From Quadrisphaera sp. (lineage in GTDB: Bacteria > Actinomycetota > Actinomycetes > Actinomycetales > Quadrisphaeraceae): a stretch of DNA of 5,732 nucleotides. Positions 1 through 5,725 of this stretch are shown here, piece by piece. The notes under the pieces are model-generated. The model did not search any database. It was not told the origin of the DNA and saw only the letters and a program-made list of their open reading frames with translations. The stretch's first letter is position 1, and every line of letters begins with the position of its first letter. The position numbers and the translations under genes were made by a program. The DNA lies in assembly GCA_029258695.1 (NCBI GenBank), contig JARIBR010000279.1, positions 1 through 5,732 of the forward strand. The letters run 5' to 3'.

Positions 1-1
1 G

Positions 2-178
2 GTGGGGGAGGAGTTCGACCCCGCGGTCCACGAGGCGTTCATGCACAGCACCGACGAGTCGATGACCAGCGGCGCGCCGGCGACCGTCAACCAGGTGCTG
101 CAGCCGGGGTACCGGATGACGGGGGCGAGCGGGCGCACGCTGCGCCCGGCCCGCGTCGCCGTGGCCTCCCCGGCCTGA
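2..178 (+). CDS. grpE: Nucleotide exchange factor GrpE, C-terminal part (partial)
   Basis: The last 58 codons of grpE; the 5' end lies outside the window and the stop is TGA at 176-178. GrpE is the cytoplasmic nucleotide exchange factor that opens DnaK and releases ADP, resetting the chaperone cycle. The visible residues form the C-terminal beta-domain that contacts the DnaK ATPase domain. They include FDPAVHEAFMHS, the VNQVLQPGYRM stretch and the closing GRTLRPARVAVA, all hallmarks of the GrpE family signature. The segment ends soon after this conserved RPARVAVA motif, so the C terminus has normal length. It is followed by dnaJ and hspR on the same strand, the usual actinobacterial dnaK-operon order, so dnaK is expected just upstream. 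The long coiled-coil half of the protein cannot be judged. The family assignment is firm. Confidence 0.95.
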   Translation: MGEEFDPAVHEAFMHSTDESMTSGAPATVNQVLQPGYRMTGASGRTLRPARVAVASPA

Positions 179-188
179 CCGCTCGTCC

Positions 189-231
189 GCGCCCCCGTCA
201 CCCACCCGATCCCGGCAGGTGACGGGGGCGC
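189..231 (+). promoter_or_regulatory. Perfect 14-bp inverted repeat (RNA hairpin) between grpE and dnaJ
   Basis: GCGCCCCCGTCACC at 189-202 is perfectly complementary to GGTGACGGGGGCGC at 218-231, leaving a 15-nt loop (203-217). It begins 10 nt after the grpE stop and ends 51 nt before the dnaJ start. The stem is directly visible and, being almost all G-C, should be very stable in RNA. No U-tract follows, so it is not a classical intrinsic terminator, although actinobacterial terminators often lack one. Inferred roles are partial termination, an RNA processing or 3'-end stabilising hairpin that sets DnaK/GrpE above DnaJ/HspR, or less likely a protein-binding palindrome. Its sequence does not match the HAIR operator of HspR. 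Confidence 0.75.
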
Positions 232-272
232 TGGCGTCCACCACACTGCACCGACACCCGCATCGACCGATC

Positions 273-277
273 AGGAG
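273..277 (+). promoter_or_regulatory. Ribosome binding site of dnaJ
   Basis: AGGAG, 5 nt before the ATG at 283, is a good Shine-Dalgarno match. It supports this ATG as the dnaJ start. Confidence 0.8.
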
Positions 278-282
278 CCGCC

Positions 283-1356
283 ATGGCCGGCCAGGACTGG
301 CTGGAGAAGGACTTCTACGCCCTCCTGGGCGTGGGCAAGAGTGCCGACGCCGCCGAGATCAAGAAGGCGTACCGGAAGAAGGCCCGCAGCCTGCACCCCG
401 ACGCGAACCCGGGCGACGCCGCGGCCGAGCGCCGCTTCAAGGACGTGGGCGAGGCCTACGCGGTCCTGTCCGACCCCGAGCAGCGCCGCCAGTACGACTC
501 GGTGCGCGCCATGGGGTCCGGCGCCCGCTTCACCGCCGGCGGCCCGGGCGCCTCAGCAGGGTCAGCCGGCTTCGAGGACATGTTCGGGGGGCTGTTCAAC
601 GGTGGTTCCCAGCGCGTCCGGTACGAGGGCGCCACCCGCTCTAGGGGTGGAGCGCCGGGCGGGCAGGGCGTCCCGCCGGGCATGGATGACCTCCTCGCCG
701 GGCTCTTCGCCGACGGCGGCGCCGGTGGGGCCGGAGCAGGTCAGGGCCGGCGCCCCGCCGGCTTCGGGGGAGCGCCGCCGCGCCCCGTGGACCTCCAGGC
801 CTCGACGAGCATCTCCTTCGCACAGGCCGTCCTCGGCGCCACGCTGGAGCTGACGGTCGAGGGCCGCACGGTGCGCGCCAACGTGCCCGCCGGCATCCGC
901 GACGGCGCCAAGGTGCGCATCCGCGGCCGGGGGCGCCCCGGACCGGGCGGTGGCCCCGCCGGGGACCTCATGCTCACCGTCTCGGTCAGCGCCCACCCGG
1001 TGTTCACCCGCGACGGCGACGACCTCAGGGTGACCGTCCCCGTCACCTTCCCCGAGGCCGCGCTGGGCGCGGACGTCCAGGTGCCCACGCTCGACGGCTC
1101 GACCGTCACCGTGCGCGTGCCGGCGGGCACGCCGTCGGGACGCACCCTGAGGGTCCGCGGCCGCGGGGTGGCCCGGGCGGGCTCGACGGGGGACCTGCTG
1201 GTGACCACGGCCGTCGCGGTCCCCCAGCGCCTCGACGCCGACGCGCGCGCCGCGGTCGAGGCCTTCGCCGCGGCCACCGCCGACGCCACCGACCCGCGGG
1301 AGCAGCTCCTCGAGCGCGCCGCCGCGGCAGCCGTCCACGCCCCGAGCGGGTCATGA
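283..1356 (+). CDS. dnaJ: DnaJ (Hsp40) co-chaperone lacking the zinc-finger domain
   Basis: A 357-residue cytoplasmic co-chaperone that delivers unfolded clients to DnaK and stimulates its ATPase. The J domain spans about residues 10-74, with helix II basic residues (KKAYRKKA) and the essential HPD motif at 38-40. A Gly-rich linker covers about 75-168. Two beta-barrel C-terminal domains follow, about 169-246 (starting VDLQASTSISF) and 247-316, with the paired VPAGIRDG and VPAGTPSG turns and the RGRGRPG/RGRGV motifs. The tail is alanine-rich. The protein has no cysteine, so the four CxxCxGxG repeats of type I DnaJ are absent; it is type II, CbpA-like in architecture. Streptomyces and Mycobacterium carry a zinc-finger DnaJ1 at this locus, while some other actinobacteria carry short zinc-less versions. 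The linker holds a duplicated acidic/hydrophobic motif (97-105 and 134-142). The start is supported by AGGAG. It is probably cotranscribed with grpE and hspR under HspR control. Confidence 0.95.
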   Translation: MAGQDWLEKDFYALLGVGKSADAAEIKKAYRKKARSLHPDANPGDAAAERRFKDVGEAYAVLSDPEQRRQYDSVRAMGSGARFTAGGPGASAGSAGFEDMFGGLFNGGSQRVRYEGATRSRGGAPGGQGVPPGMDDLLAGLFADGGAGGAGAGQGRRPAGFGGAPPRPVDLQASTSISFAQAVLGATLELTVEGRTVRANVPAGIRDGAKVRIRGRGRPGPGGGPAGDLMLTVSVSAHPVFTRDGDDLRVTVPVTFPEAALGADVQVPTLDGSTVTVRVPAGTPSGRTLRVRGRGVARAGSTGDLLVTTAVAVPQRLDADARAAVEAFAAATADATDPREQLLERAAAAAVHAPSGS

Positions 1357-1394
1357 GCGCGTGCGGGAGGCCCGTCCCCAGGGGTGCGCGGTGA
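1353..1394 (+). CDS. Possible 13-codon minicistron coupling dnaJ to hspR
   Basis: A 13-residue reading frame, MSACGRPVPRGAR, starts with an ATG that overlaps the dnaJ stop (ATGA at 1353-1356). It ends with a TGA that overlaps the hspR GTG start (GTGA at 1391-1394). It therefore bridges the 34-nt gap exactly, with 4-nt overlaps at both ends, a layout suited to termination-reinitiation coupling. There is only a weak Shine-Dalgarno (GAGCGG) before its ATG, so translation would depend on ribosomes leaving dnaJ. The peptide resembles nothing I recognise. ATGA overlaps are common by chance in GC-rich operons, so this is a hypothesis. Confidence 0.3.
   Translation: MSACGRPVPRGAR
1380..1384 (+). promoter_or_regulatory. 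Ribosome binding site deciding the hspR start
   Basis: AGGGG lies 6 nt before the GTG at 1391. The alternative in-frame GTG at 1361 has only a weak, poorly spaced GAGCGGG before it. This favours 1391 as the hspR start. Confidence 0.6.
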
Positions 1395-1852
1395 GCGCGG
1401 AGGACGCCGAGGGCGCTGCCGCCCGCGAGCGCCGCCCCGTCTACGTCATCTCGGTCGCCGCGGAGCTCGCCGGCATGCACCCGCAGACCGTGCGCCAGTA
1501 CGACCGCCTGGGCCTGGTGCGCCCCTCGCGCACCGCGGGGCGCGGGCGTCGGTACTCCGCGCGCGACGTGGCGCTGCTGCGGGAGGTGCAGCGCCTCAGC
1601 CAGGAGGAGGGGGTCAACCTCGCCGGCATCAAGCGCATCATCGACCTCGAGGCGGTGGCCTCGGCCCTGCAGGACGAGGTGACCGCGCTGCGCGCCGACC
1701 TCGACGCGGCGCTGGGCATGGCGGGGGCGTCCTCGCGGGTGTTCTCCACCGGGTCCGCCGGGGACACCGTCGCCCTGCGCCGGGGCCGGCGGGCGGCGCG
1801 GCGCCCTGACGCCGCCGGGCGGGCGCTCGTGGTGTGGCGCCCTCCACGCTGA
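1391..1852 (+). CDS. hspR: Heat-shock repressor HspR (MerR family)
   Basis: A 153-residue DNA-binding repressor of the dnaK operon. The MerR-type helix-turn-helix spans about residues 17-43, with YVISVAAELAGMHPQTVRQY followed by DRLGLVRPSRT. The wing is RTAGRGRRYS at 47-56, and the HspR-typical block RLSQEEGVNLAGIKRIIDLE covers 68-87. A short dimerisation helix follows (about 86-108). The C-terminal tail is basic and ends in ALVVWRP (145-151), a motif I associate with actinobacterial HspR. No effector-binding domain is present, as expected for the family. In Streptomyces, HspR binds HAIR inverted repeats (CTTGAGT-N7-ACTCAAG) with DnaK as co-repressor; the operator should lie upstream of dnaK, outside this window. 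It is the last gene of the operon. The start is placed at GTG 1391 by its ribosome binding site; GTG 1361 would add ten residues. Length is slightly above the roughly 126 residues of the M. tuberculosis protein. Confidence 0.93.
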   Translation: MSAEDAEGAAARERRPVYVISVAAELAGMHPQTVRQYDRLGLVRPSRTAGRGRRYSARDVALLREVQRLSQEEGVNLAGIKRIIDLEAVASALQDEVTALRADLDAALGMAGASSRVFSTGSAGDTVALRRGRRAARRPDAAGRALVVWRPPR

Positions 1853-1873
1853 GGGTGCGACGCCACGCACCCT
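1852..1873. terminator. Candidate bidirectional terminator between convergent genes
   Basis: AGGGTGCG (1852-1859) pairs perfectly with CGCACCCT (1866-1873) around a 6-nt loop. The stem starts on the last base of the hspR stop and ends 7 nt before the stop of the opposite-strand GGDEF-EAL gene, so it could serve both transcripts. No T-tract follows on either strand. The stem is seen; the terminator role is inferred from position. Confidence 0.5.
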
Positions 1874-1879
1874 GCCGGG

Positions 1880-4036
1880 TCAGCCGACCGCCGCCGGCGA
1901 GGCGCCCGCGGCGGTGGTGACCGGGGCGGGTGCGCCGTGAGGGCGCCAGCTCCTCAGCATCGCCGCCGAGAGCGGCTCGCCGTGGAGGTACCCCTGGGTC
2001 ACGTCTGCCCCGAGCGCGACCAGCGCGTCGAGGGTCTGCTGGTCCTCGACGCCCTCGGCGACCAGGCGCAGGCCGAGGCTGTGGGCGAGGTCCACCGTGG
2101 TGCGCACGATGTCCGCCGTCCGTTCGTCGGTGGTCAGGGCGGCGACGAAGGACCGGTCCAGCTTGAGCTCGGTGACCGGCAGGTCGCGCAGGTAGGCCAG
2201 CGACGAGTGCCCGGTGCCGTAGTCGTCGATGCTCACGCCGACGCCCTGGTCCACGAGCGCACCGACCACGCGGCGGCTGACGACCGGGTCGACCATGAGC
2301 TCGGTCTCGGTGATCTCCAGGAGCAGGGCGCTCGGCGGGGTGTCGTGCTCGAGCAGGGCGGCGCGCACGACGGTCACGAGATCCGTGTGGTGCAGCGAGG
2401 CGGCGGAGACGTTGACGCAGACCCGGGCCCCGCGCAGCGGCCCCTCCTGGTCCTGGAGGTCGCGCCGGGCCCGCAGCGCCTCGTGGAGCACCTGCGTGGT
2501 CAGCGCCTCCATGAAGCCGTGGCGCGCCGCGAGGGCGAGGAAGGTGGTGGCGCCGAGGGTTCCCAGCGTCGGGTGGTTCCACCGCACGAGGGCCTCGAGG
2601 CCCACGACGTGACCGGTGGCGACCTCGACCTGGGGCTGGAAGGCGAGGACCAGCTCGTCGGTGCCGATGGCCCGGCGCAGGTCGGTGGCCAGCGCCAGCT
2701 CGTCGAGACGGGCGCGGTCGGTCTCCCGGTCGTAGACCTGCGGGCCGGCGCCGGCCTCCTTGGCGGCGTACATGGCCGCGTCCGCCTTCTGGAGGAGTCC
2801 CTCGGCGGTCCGCGCGTGCTGGGGGGCCGAGGCGATACCGATGCTCGCCGCCACCGTGACGGGGGTGCCCCCCAGCAGGAACGGTTCCGCCAGGCGTCCG
2901 GCGATGACGCGGGCGCGGGCGGCGGTCTGGGTGGCCGAGGCGTCGGCGGCCACGAGCGCGAACTCGTCGCCGCCCTGGCGCACCAGGACCTCGAGCGGGC
3001 TGCTGCGCTCGCGCAGGCGCTGGGCGACCTGGCGCAGGAGGTCGTCGCCGGCGGCGTGACCGAGCAGGTCGTTGACCTCCTTGAAACGGTCGAGGTCGAT
3101 GAGCATGAGGGCGGCGGGCGCCCCACCGTCCACCGTGCGCAGCGCCCTGGAGAGCGCGCGGCGGTTGCCCAGGCCCGTCAGCTCGTCGGTCAGCGCCTCG
3201 TGGCGCGTGGCCCGCAGGCTCGTCACGAGGCGGTACACCAGGGCGATGTTGACGACCTGCACGGCCATCGCGGCCAGCGCGAGGACCACGCCGGGCGTCG
3301 GGAGCCCCACCGCGTGGTCGACGGCGAGCAGCACGCCGATGACCACGAGCTGCACGAGGCGGCTGCGCATCACCGTGTCCACGGGCTCGAACGCGGCGAC
3401 CACGGGGGGCTCCGGGGTCCACCCGGTGACGCAGAGCAGCAGCAGCGCCGCGGCGAGCGCCACCTGGTGGACGACCGTGGCGCCCTGTCCGCCCGGCCCG
3501 GCGGCGATCGCCGAGGCGCTGGTGGCGACCAGCAGGAGCGCGACCGCCGCCGTGAAGGCCAGGCCGCGTGGCTGGCGCAGGACGCCGACCGCGCGGAACG
3601 CGATGACGGTGAGGATCATCGCGATGACCGCCAGCGCGGGCAGGGACACCAGGCGCGCCGCCCCGGCCTCCGTGACGCCCGGATGACCGGCGAGCGGCTC
3701 GACCACGGTCGCGAAGACCAGCGCGAGCGCCAGGAGGATCCCGCTGGCGAGGTCCAGCCACTCGTGCACCGCGTCCATCCGCAGGTAGATGCGGAGCATG
3801 ACGACGGTGGCCGCGACGATGAGGCTGGTCCCCAGCACGCCGGACAGCCAGGCGGCGGTCGTCAGCCCCTCCTGGGAGCCGGCCCGGAGGGTGAGGAGCT
3901 CCCCGGTGCTGAGCAGCAGCGCCGCGAGGAGGCCCGGCAGCGCCACGGCGCGACGGTGACGGGTGGTGGCCACGCGCAGCGCGATGCCGAGCACGCCGGC
4001 CGCCCCGATACCCCAGAGGGTCCAGCCCAGGACCAC
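1880..4036 (-). CDS. Membrane-bound GGDEF-EAL cyclic di-GMP synthase/phosphodiesterase
   Basis: A 718-residue protein predicted to control cyclic di-GMP. The N-terminal 270 residues form about nine hydrophobic helices (roughly 3-21, 31-50, 60-82, 93-113, 128-150, 158-179, 186-205, 227-245, 248-270), matching no sensor domain I can name (not MHYT). A very short linker leads to the GGDEF domain (about 280-436), which has DELTGLGNRRAL, the metal-binding DLDRFKEVND, an intact GGDEF at 355-359 and ADAAMYAAK. The RxxD inhibitory I-site is absent (SPLE at that position). The EAL domain (about 442-698) has EAL at 481-483, N542 in NVS, E577 in ITE, DD at 604-605 (DDYGTG), K625, E661/E664 (AEGVE) and Q681, so the known catalytic residues are present. 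Both activities look possible; one may dominate or be gated by the membrane part. The GTG start at 4036 has AGGAGG 7 nt upstream; longer upstream readings run into gnd antisense sequence. The tail (700-718) is Ala/Pro-rich and disordered. Confidence 0.93.
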   Translation of the reverse strand: MVLGWTLWGIGAAGVLGIALRVATTRHRRAVALPGLLAALLLSTGELLTLRAGSQEGLTTAAWLSGVLGTSLIVAATVVMLRIYLRMDAVHEWLDLASGILLALALVFATVVEPLAGHPGVTEAGAARLVSLPALAVIAMILTVIAFRAVGVLRQPRGLAFTAAVALLLVATSASAIAAGPGGQGATVVHQVALAAALLLLCVTGWTPEPPVVAAFEPVDTVMRSRLVQLVVIGVLLAVDHAVGLPTPGVVLALAAMAVQVVNIALVYRLVTSLRATRHEALTDELTGLGNRRALSRALRTVDGGAPAALMLIDLDRFKEVNDLLGHAAGDDLLRQVAQRLRERSSPLEVLVRQGGDEFALVAADASATQTAARARVIAGRLAEPFLLGGTPVTVAASIGIASAPQHARTAEGLLQKADAAMYAAKEAGAGPQVYDRETDRARLDELALATDLRRAIGTDELVLAFQPQVEVATGHVVGLEALVRWNHPTLGTLGATTFLALAARHGFMEALTTQVLHEALRARRDLQDQEGPLRGARVCVNVSAASLHHTDLVTVVRAALLEHDTPPSALLLEITETELMVDPVVSRRVVGALVDQGVGVSIDDYGTGHSSLAYLRDLPVTELKLDRSFVAALTTDERTADIVRTTVDLAHSLGLRLVAEGVEDQQTLDALVALGADVTQGYLHGEPLSAAMLRSWRPHGAPAPVTTAAGASPAAVG

Positions 4037-4159
4037 CCGCACCCCTCCTGTCGATCGGCCTCCGCGACGCTGCAGCACGCGGGGCGACAAAGCACTCACA
4101 GCATGACGTATCGGGCCCCCGCTCGCCGCACCGGCGCTGTCCCGGGCAAGATGCTGACC
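4037..4159. promoter_or_regulatory. Divergent intergenic region, GGDEF-EAL gene / gnd
   Basis: These 123 bp separate two divergently transcribed genes and must hold the promoters of both unless the starts are misplaced. The only relatively A/T-containing stretch is about 4086-4112. On the + strand GCGACA (4084-4089) and ACGTAT (4106-4111) are 16 nt apart; on the minus strand TACGTC overlaps the same site. All are poor matches to TTGAC/TANNNT, so no promoter is assigned with confidence. A small hairpin, CGCCG-CAC-CGGCG (4124-4136), lies in the possible gnd leader. Confidence 0.35.
4044..4049 (-). promoter_or_regulatory. Ribosome binding site deciding the GGDEF-EAL gene start
   Basis: On the minus strand, AGGAGG (4049 down to 4044) stands 7 nt before the GTG at 4036, near-ideal spacing. 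A second in-frame GTG at 4042 directly abuts this site and is therefore unlikely to be the start. Confidence 0.8.
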
Positions 4160-5683
4160 ATGACGCAGCGCAGCCAGTCGACCGACGGACCGTCCCGCTC
4201 GCGGGAGGGCGTCGCGGACATCGGCGTCACCGGCCTGGCGGTGATGGGGCGCAACCTCGCGCGCAACTTCGCCCGCCACGGCTTCACCGTGGCCCTGAAC
4301 AACCGGACGCAGGCCCGCACGGACGAGCTGGTCGAGCAGTTCGGCGACGAGGGGGACTTCGTGGCTTCCGACGGCCTGGAGGGCTTCGTCGCTTCGCTGA
4401 AGAAGCCCCGCCGCGTGATGATCATGGTGAAGGCCGGCAAGGCCACCGACGCCGTCATCGATGAGCTCGTCCCCCTCCTGGAGGACGGCGACATCGTCAT
4501 CGACGGCGGCAACGCCCACTTCGCGGACACCCGCCGCCGCGAGGCCGCGCTGAGGGAGCACGGCCTGAACTACGTCGGGACGGGGGTCTCCGGCGGTGAG
4601 GAGGGCGCGCTGGAGGGTCCGTCGATCATGCCCGGCGGCTCCCCGGAGGCCTACGAGGCGCTGGGGCCGATCCTCGAGTCCATCGCCGCCGACGTCGACG
4701 GCACCCCGTGCTGCACCTACGTGGGCCCCGACGCCGCCGGCCACTTCGTGAAGATGGTCCACAACGGCATCGAGTACGCGGACATGCAGCTCATCGCCGA
4801 GGCCTACGACCTCCTGCGCCAGGGTCTGGGCATGGAGCCCGGCGCCCTGGCCGAGGTCTTCGAGCGCTGGAACGAGGGTGACCTGGAGTCCTTCCTCATC
4901 GAGATCACCGCCCGCGTCCTCGCCCAGACCGACGCGCGCACCGGGAAGCCGCTCGTCGACGTCATCGTCGACCAGGCGGAGCAGAAGGGCACCGGGCGCT
5001 GGACGGTGCAGAGCGCGCTGGACCTCGGCGTGCCGGTCACGGGGATCGCCGAGGCGGTGTTCGCCCGCTCGCTGTCCGGAGCCGCGGACCAGCGCGCCGC
5101 GGTGACCCGGGCCGGGCGGCTCACCGGGCCGTCGGGGCGGGTCACCGGCGAGGACGCCGAGCGCTTCGTCGACGACGTGAGGAACGCCCTCTACGCCTCG
5201 AAGGTCGTGGCCTACGCGCAGGGCTTCGACATGATCGCCGCCGGCAGCGCGGAGTACGGCTGGGACGTCGACAAGGGCATGATGGCCACGATCTGGCGAG
5301 GGGGCTGCATCATCCGGGCGCGCTTCCTCGACCGGATCCGCGGTGCCTACGACGCCGATCCCTCGCTGGCCTCGCTGCTGCTCGACGAGTACTTCGCCAC
5401 CGCCGTCGACGACGCGCAGGACTCCTGGCGCCGCGTGGTGGCCACCGCCGCGCAGATCGGCGTGCCGGCGCCGGGGTTCTCCTCCGCGCTGGCCTACTAC
5501 GACGCCCTGCGCCGCGACCGCCTGCCGGCCGCGCTGGTGCAGGGGCTGCGGGACCTGTTCGGCGCCCACACCTACGCCCGGGTCGACGGCCCGGGGACCT
5601 TCCACACCCTGTGGAGCGGCGACGGCTCCGAGGTGCGCCAGGACGACGCGTCCGCCGGGGGTGGCTCGCGCAACCCGCACTGA
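4160..5683 (+). CDS. gnd: 6-phosphogluconate dehydrogenase, decarboxylating, NADP+-dependent (long form)
   Basis: A 507-residue cytoplasmic enzyme of the oxidative pentose phosphate pathway. It converts 6-phosphogluconate and NADP+ to ribulose 5-phosphate, CO2 and NADPH (EC 1.1.1.44). The Rossmann domain begins with IGVTGLAVMGRNLARN (21-36), and NNRT (47-50) places Arg and Thr where NADP-type enzymes hold the 2'-phosphate. Substrate and catalytic motifs are all present: SGGEEGA (144-150), K198, N202 and E205 in KMVHNGIEYADMQ, the KGTGRW motif (276-281), and IWRGGCIIRA in the helical dimer domain. The C-terminal arm reads RVDGPGTFHTLWSG, as in the long (about 470-485 residue) family rather than the short roughly 300-residue form. 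A hydrophilic tail of about 20 residues follows. The start is uncertain: in-frame ATGs at 4103, 4151 and 4160 all lack a clear ribosome binding site. The most downstream is used because conserved sequence begins about residue 19. Confidence 0.95.
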   Translation: MTQRSQSTDGPSRSREGVADIGVTGLAVMGRNLARNFARHGFTVALNNRTQARTDELVEQFGDEGDFVASDGLEGFVASLKKPRRVMIMVKAGKATDAVIDELVPLLEDGDIVIDGGNAHFADTRRREAALREHGLNYVGTGVSGGEEGALEGPSIMPGGSPEAYEALGPILESIAADVDGTPCCTYVGPDAAGHFVKMVHNGIEYADMQLIAEAYDLLRQGLGMEPGALAEVFERWNEGDLESFLIEITARVLAQTDARTGKPLVDVIVDQAEQKGTGRWTVQSALDLGVPVTGIAEAVFARSLSGAADQRAAVTRAGRLTGPSGRVTGEDAERFVDDVRNALYASKVVAYAQGFDMIAAGSAEYGWDVDKGMMATIWRGGCIIRARFLDRIRGAYDADPSLASLLLDEYFATAVDDAQDSWRRVVATAAQIGVPAPGFSSALAYYDALRRDRLPAALVQGLRDLFGAHTYARVDGPGTFHTLWSGDGSEVRQDDASAGGGSRNPH

Positions 5684-5687
5684 GAGC

Positions 5688-5725
5688 GTCCCGCCGAGCG
5701 CAGCCGCGCTGAGCTCTGGGCGGAC
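5688..5725 (+). terminator. Weak compound hairpin after gnd, possible terminator
   Basis: Beginning 5 nt after the gnd stop, CCGCC (5691-5695) can pair with GGCGG (5719-5723). Inside it AGCGC (5697-5701) pairs with GCGCT (5706-5710) around a 4-nt loop. The outer GT (5688-5689) can pair with AC (5724-5725) past a bulged C. There is no T-tract, and the window ends shortly after, so this is a positional guess. The remaining bases to 5732 show nothing else. Confidence 0.3.

Noticed and set aside
562..1338. Minus-strand 258-codon frame, and others, opposite dnaJ.
   Set aside because: Shadows of dnaJ: low-complexity products, no ribosome binding site, no conserved motif.
1850..1879. Possible small gene or RNA between hspR and the GGDEF-EAL gene.
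   Set aside because: Only 27 bp separate the two stops, and the hairpin there fully accounts for the visible structure.
2162..2167. CTTGAG, resembling half of the HspR HAIR operator.
   Set aside because: It lacks the inverted ACTCAAG partner at 7 nt and lies deep inside the EAL coding region; a chance hexamer.
1638..3761. Minus-strand 707-codon frame overlapping the GGDEF-EAL gene in another phase.
   Set aside because: An Arg/Pro/Gly/Ala-rich translation typical of a GC-rich shifted frame, with no domain signature. The overlapping real frame explains the DNA.
1937..4150. Very long + strand open frame running through the GGDEF-EAL gene region and continuing in phase into gnd.
   Set aside because: It is the antisense of a clearly real GGDEF-EAL gene. 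Its translation is low-complexity and His/Arg/Gly/Asp-rich with no recognisable domain. Stops are rare in GC-rich antisense frames, so only the gnd part is real.
4037..5680. Minus-strand open frame extending the GGDEF-EAL protein by about 550 residues across gnd.
   Set aside because: The extension is antisense to a well-conserved gnd and shows no domain. The GTG at 4036 with AGGAGG 7 nt upstream begins just before the first membrane helix.
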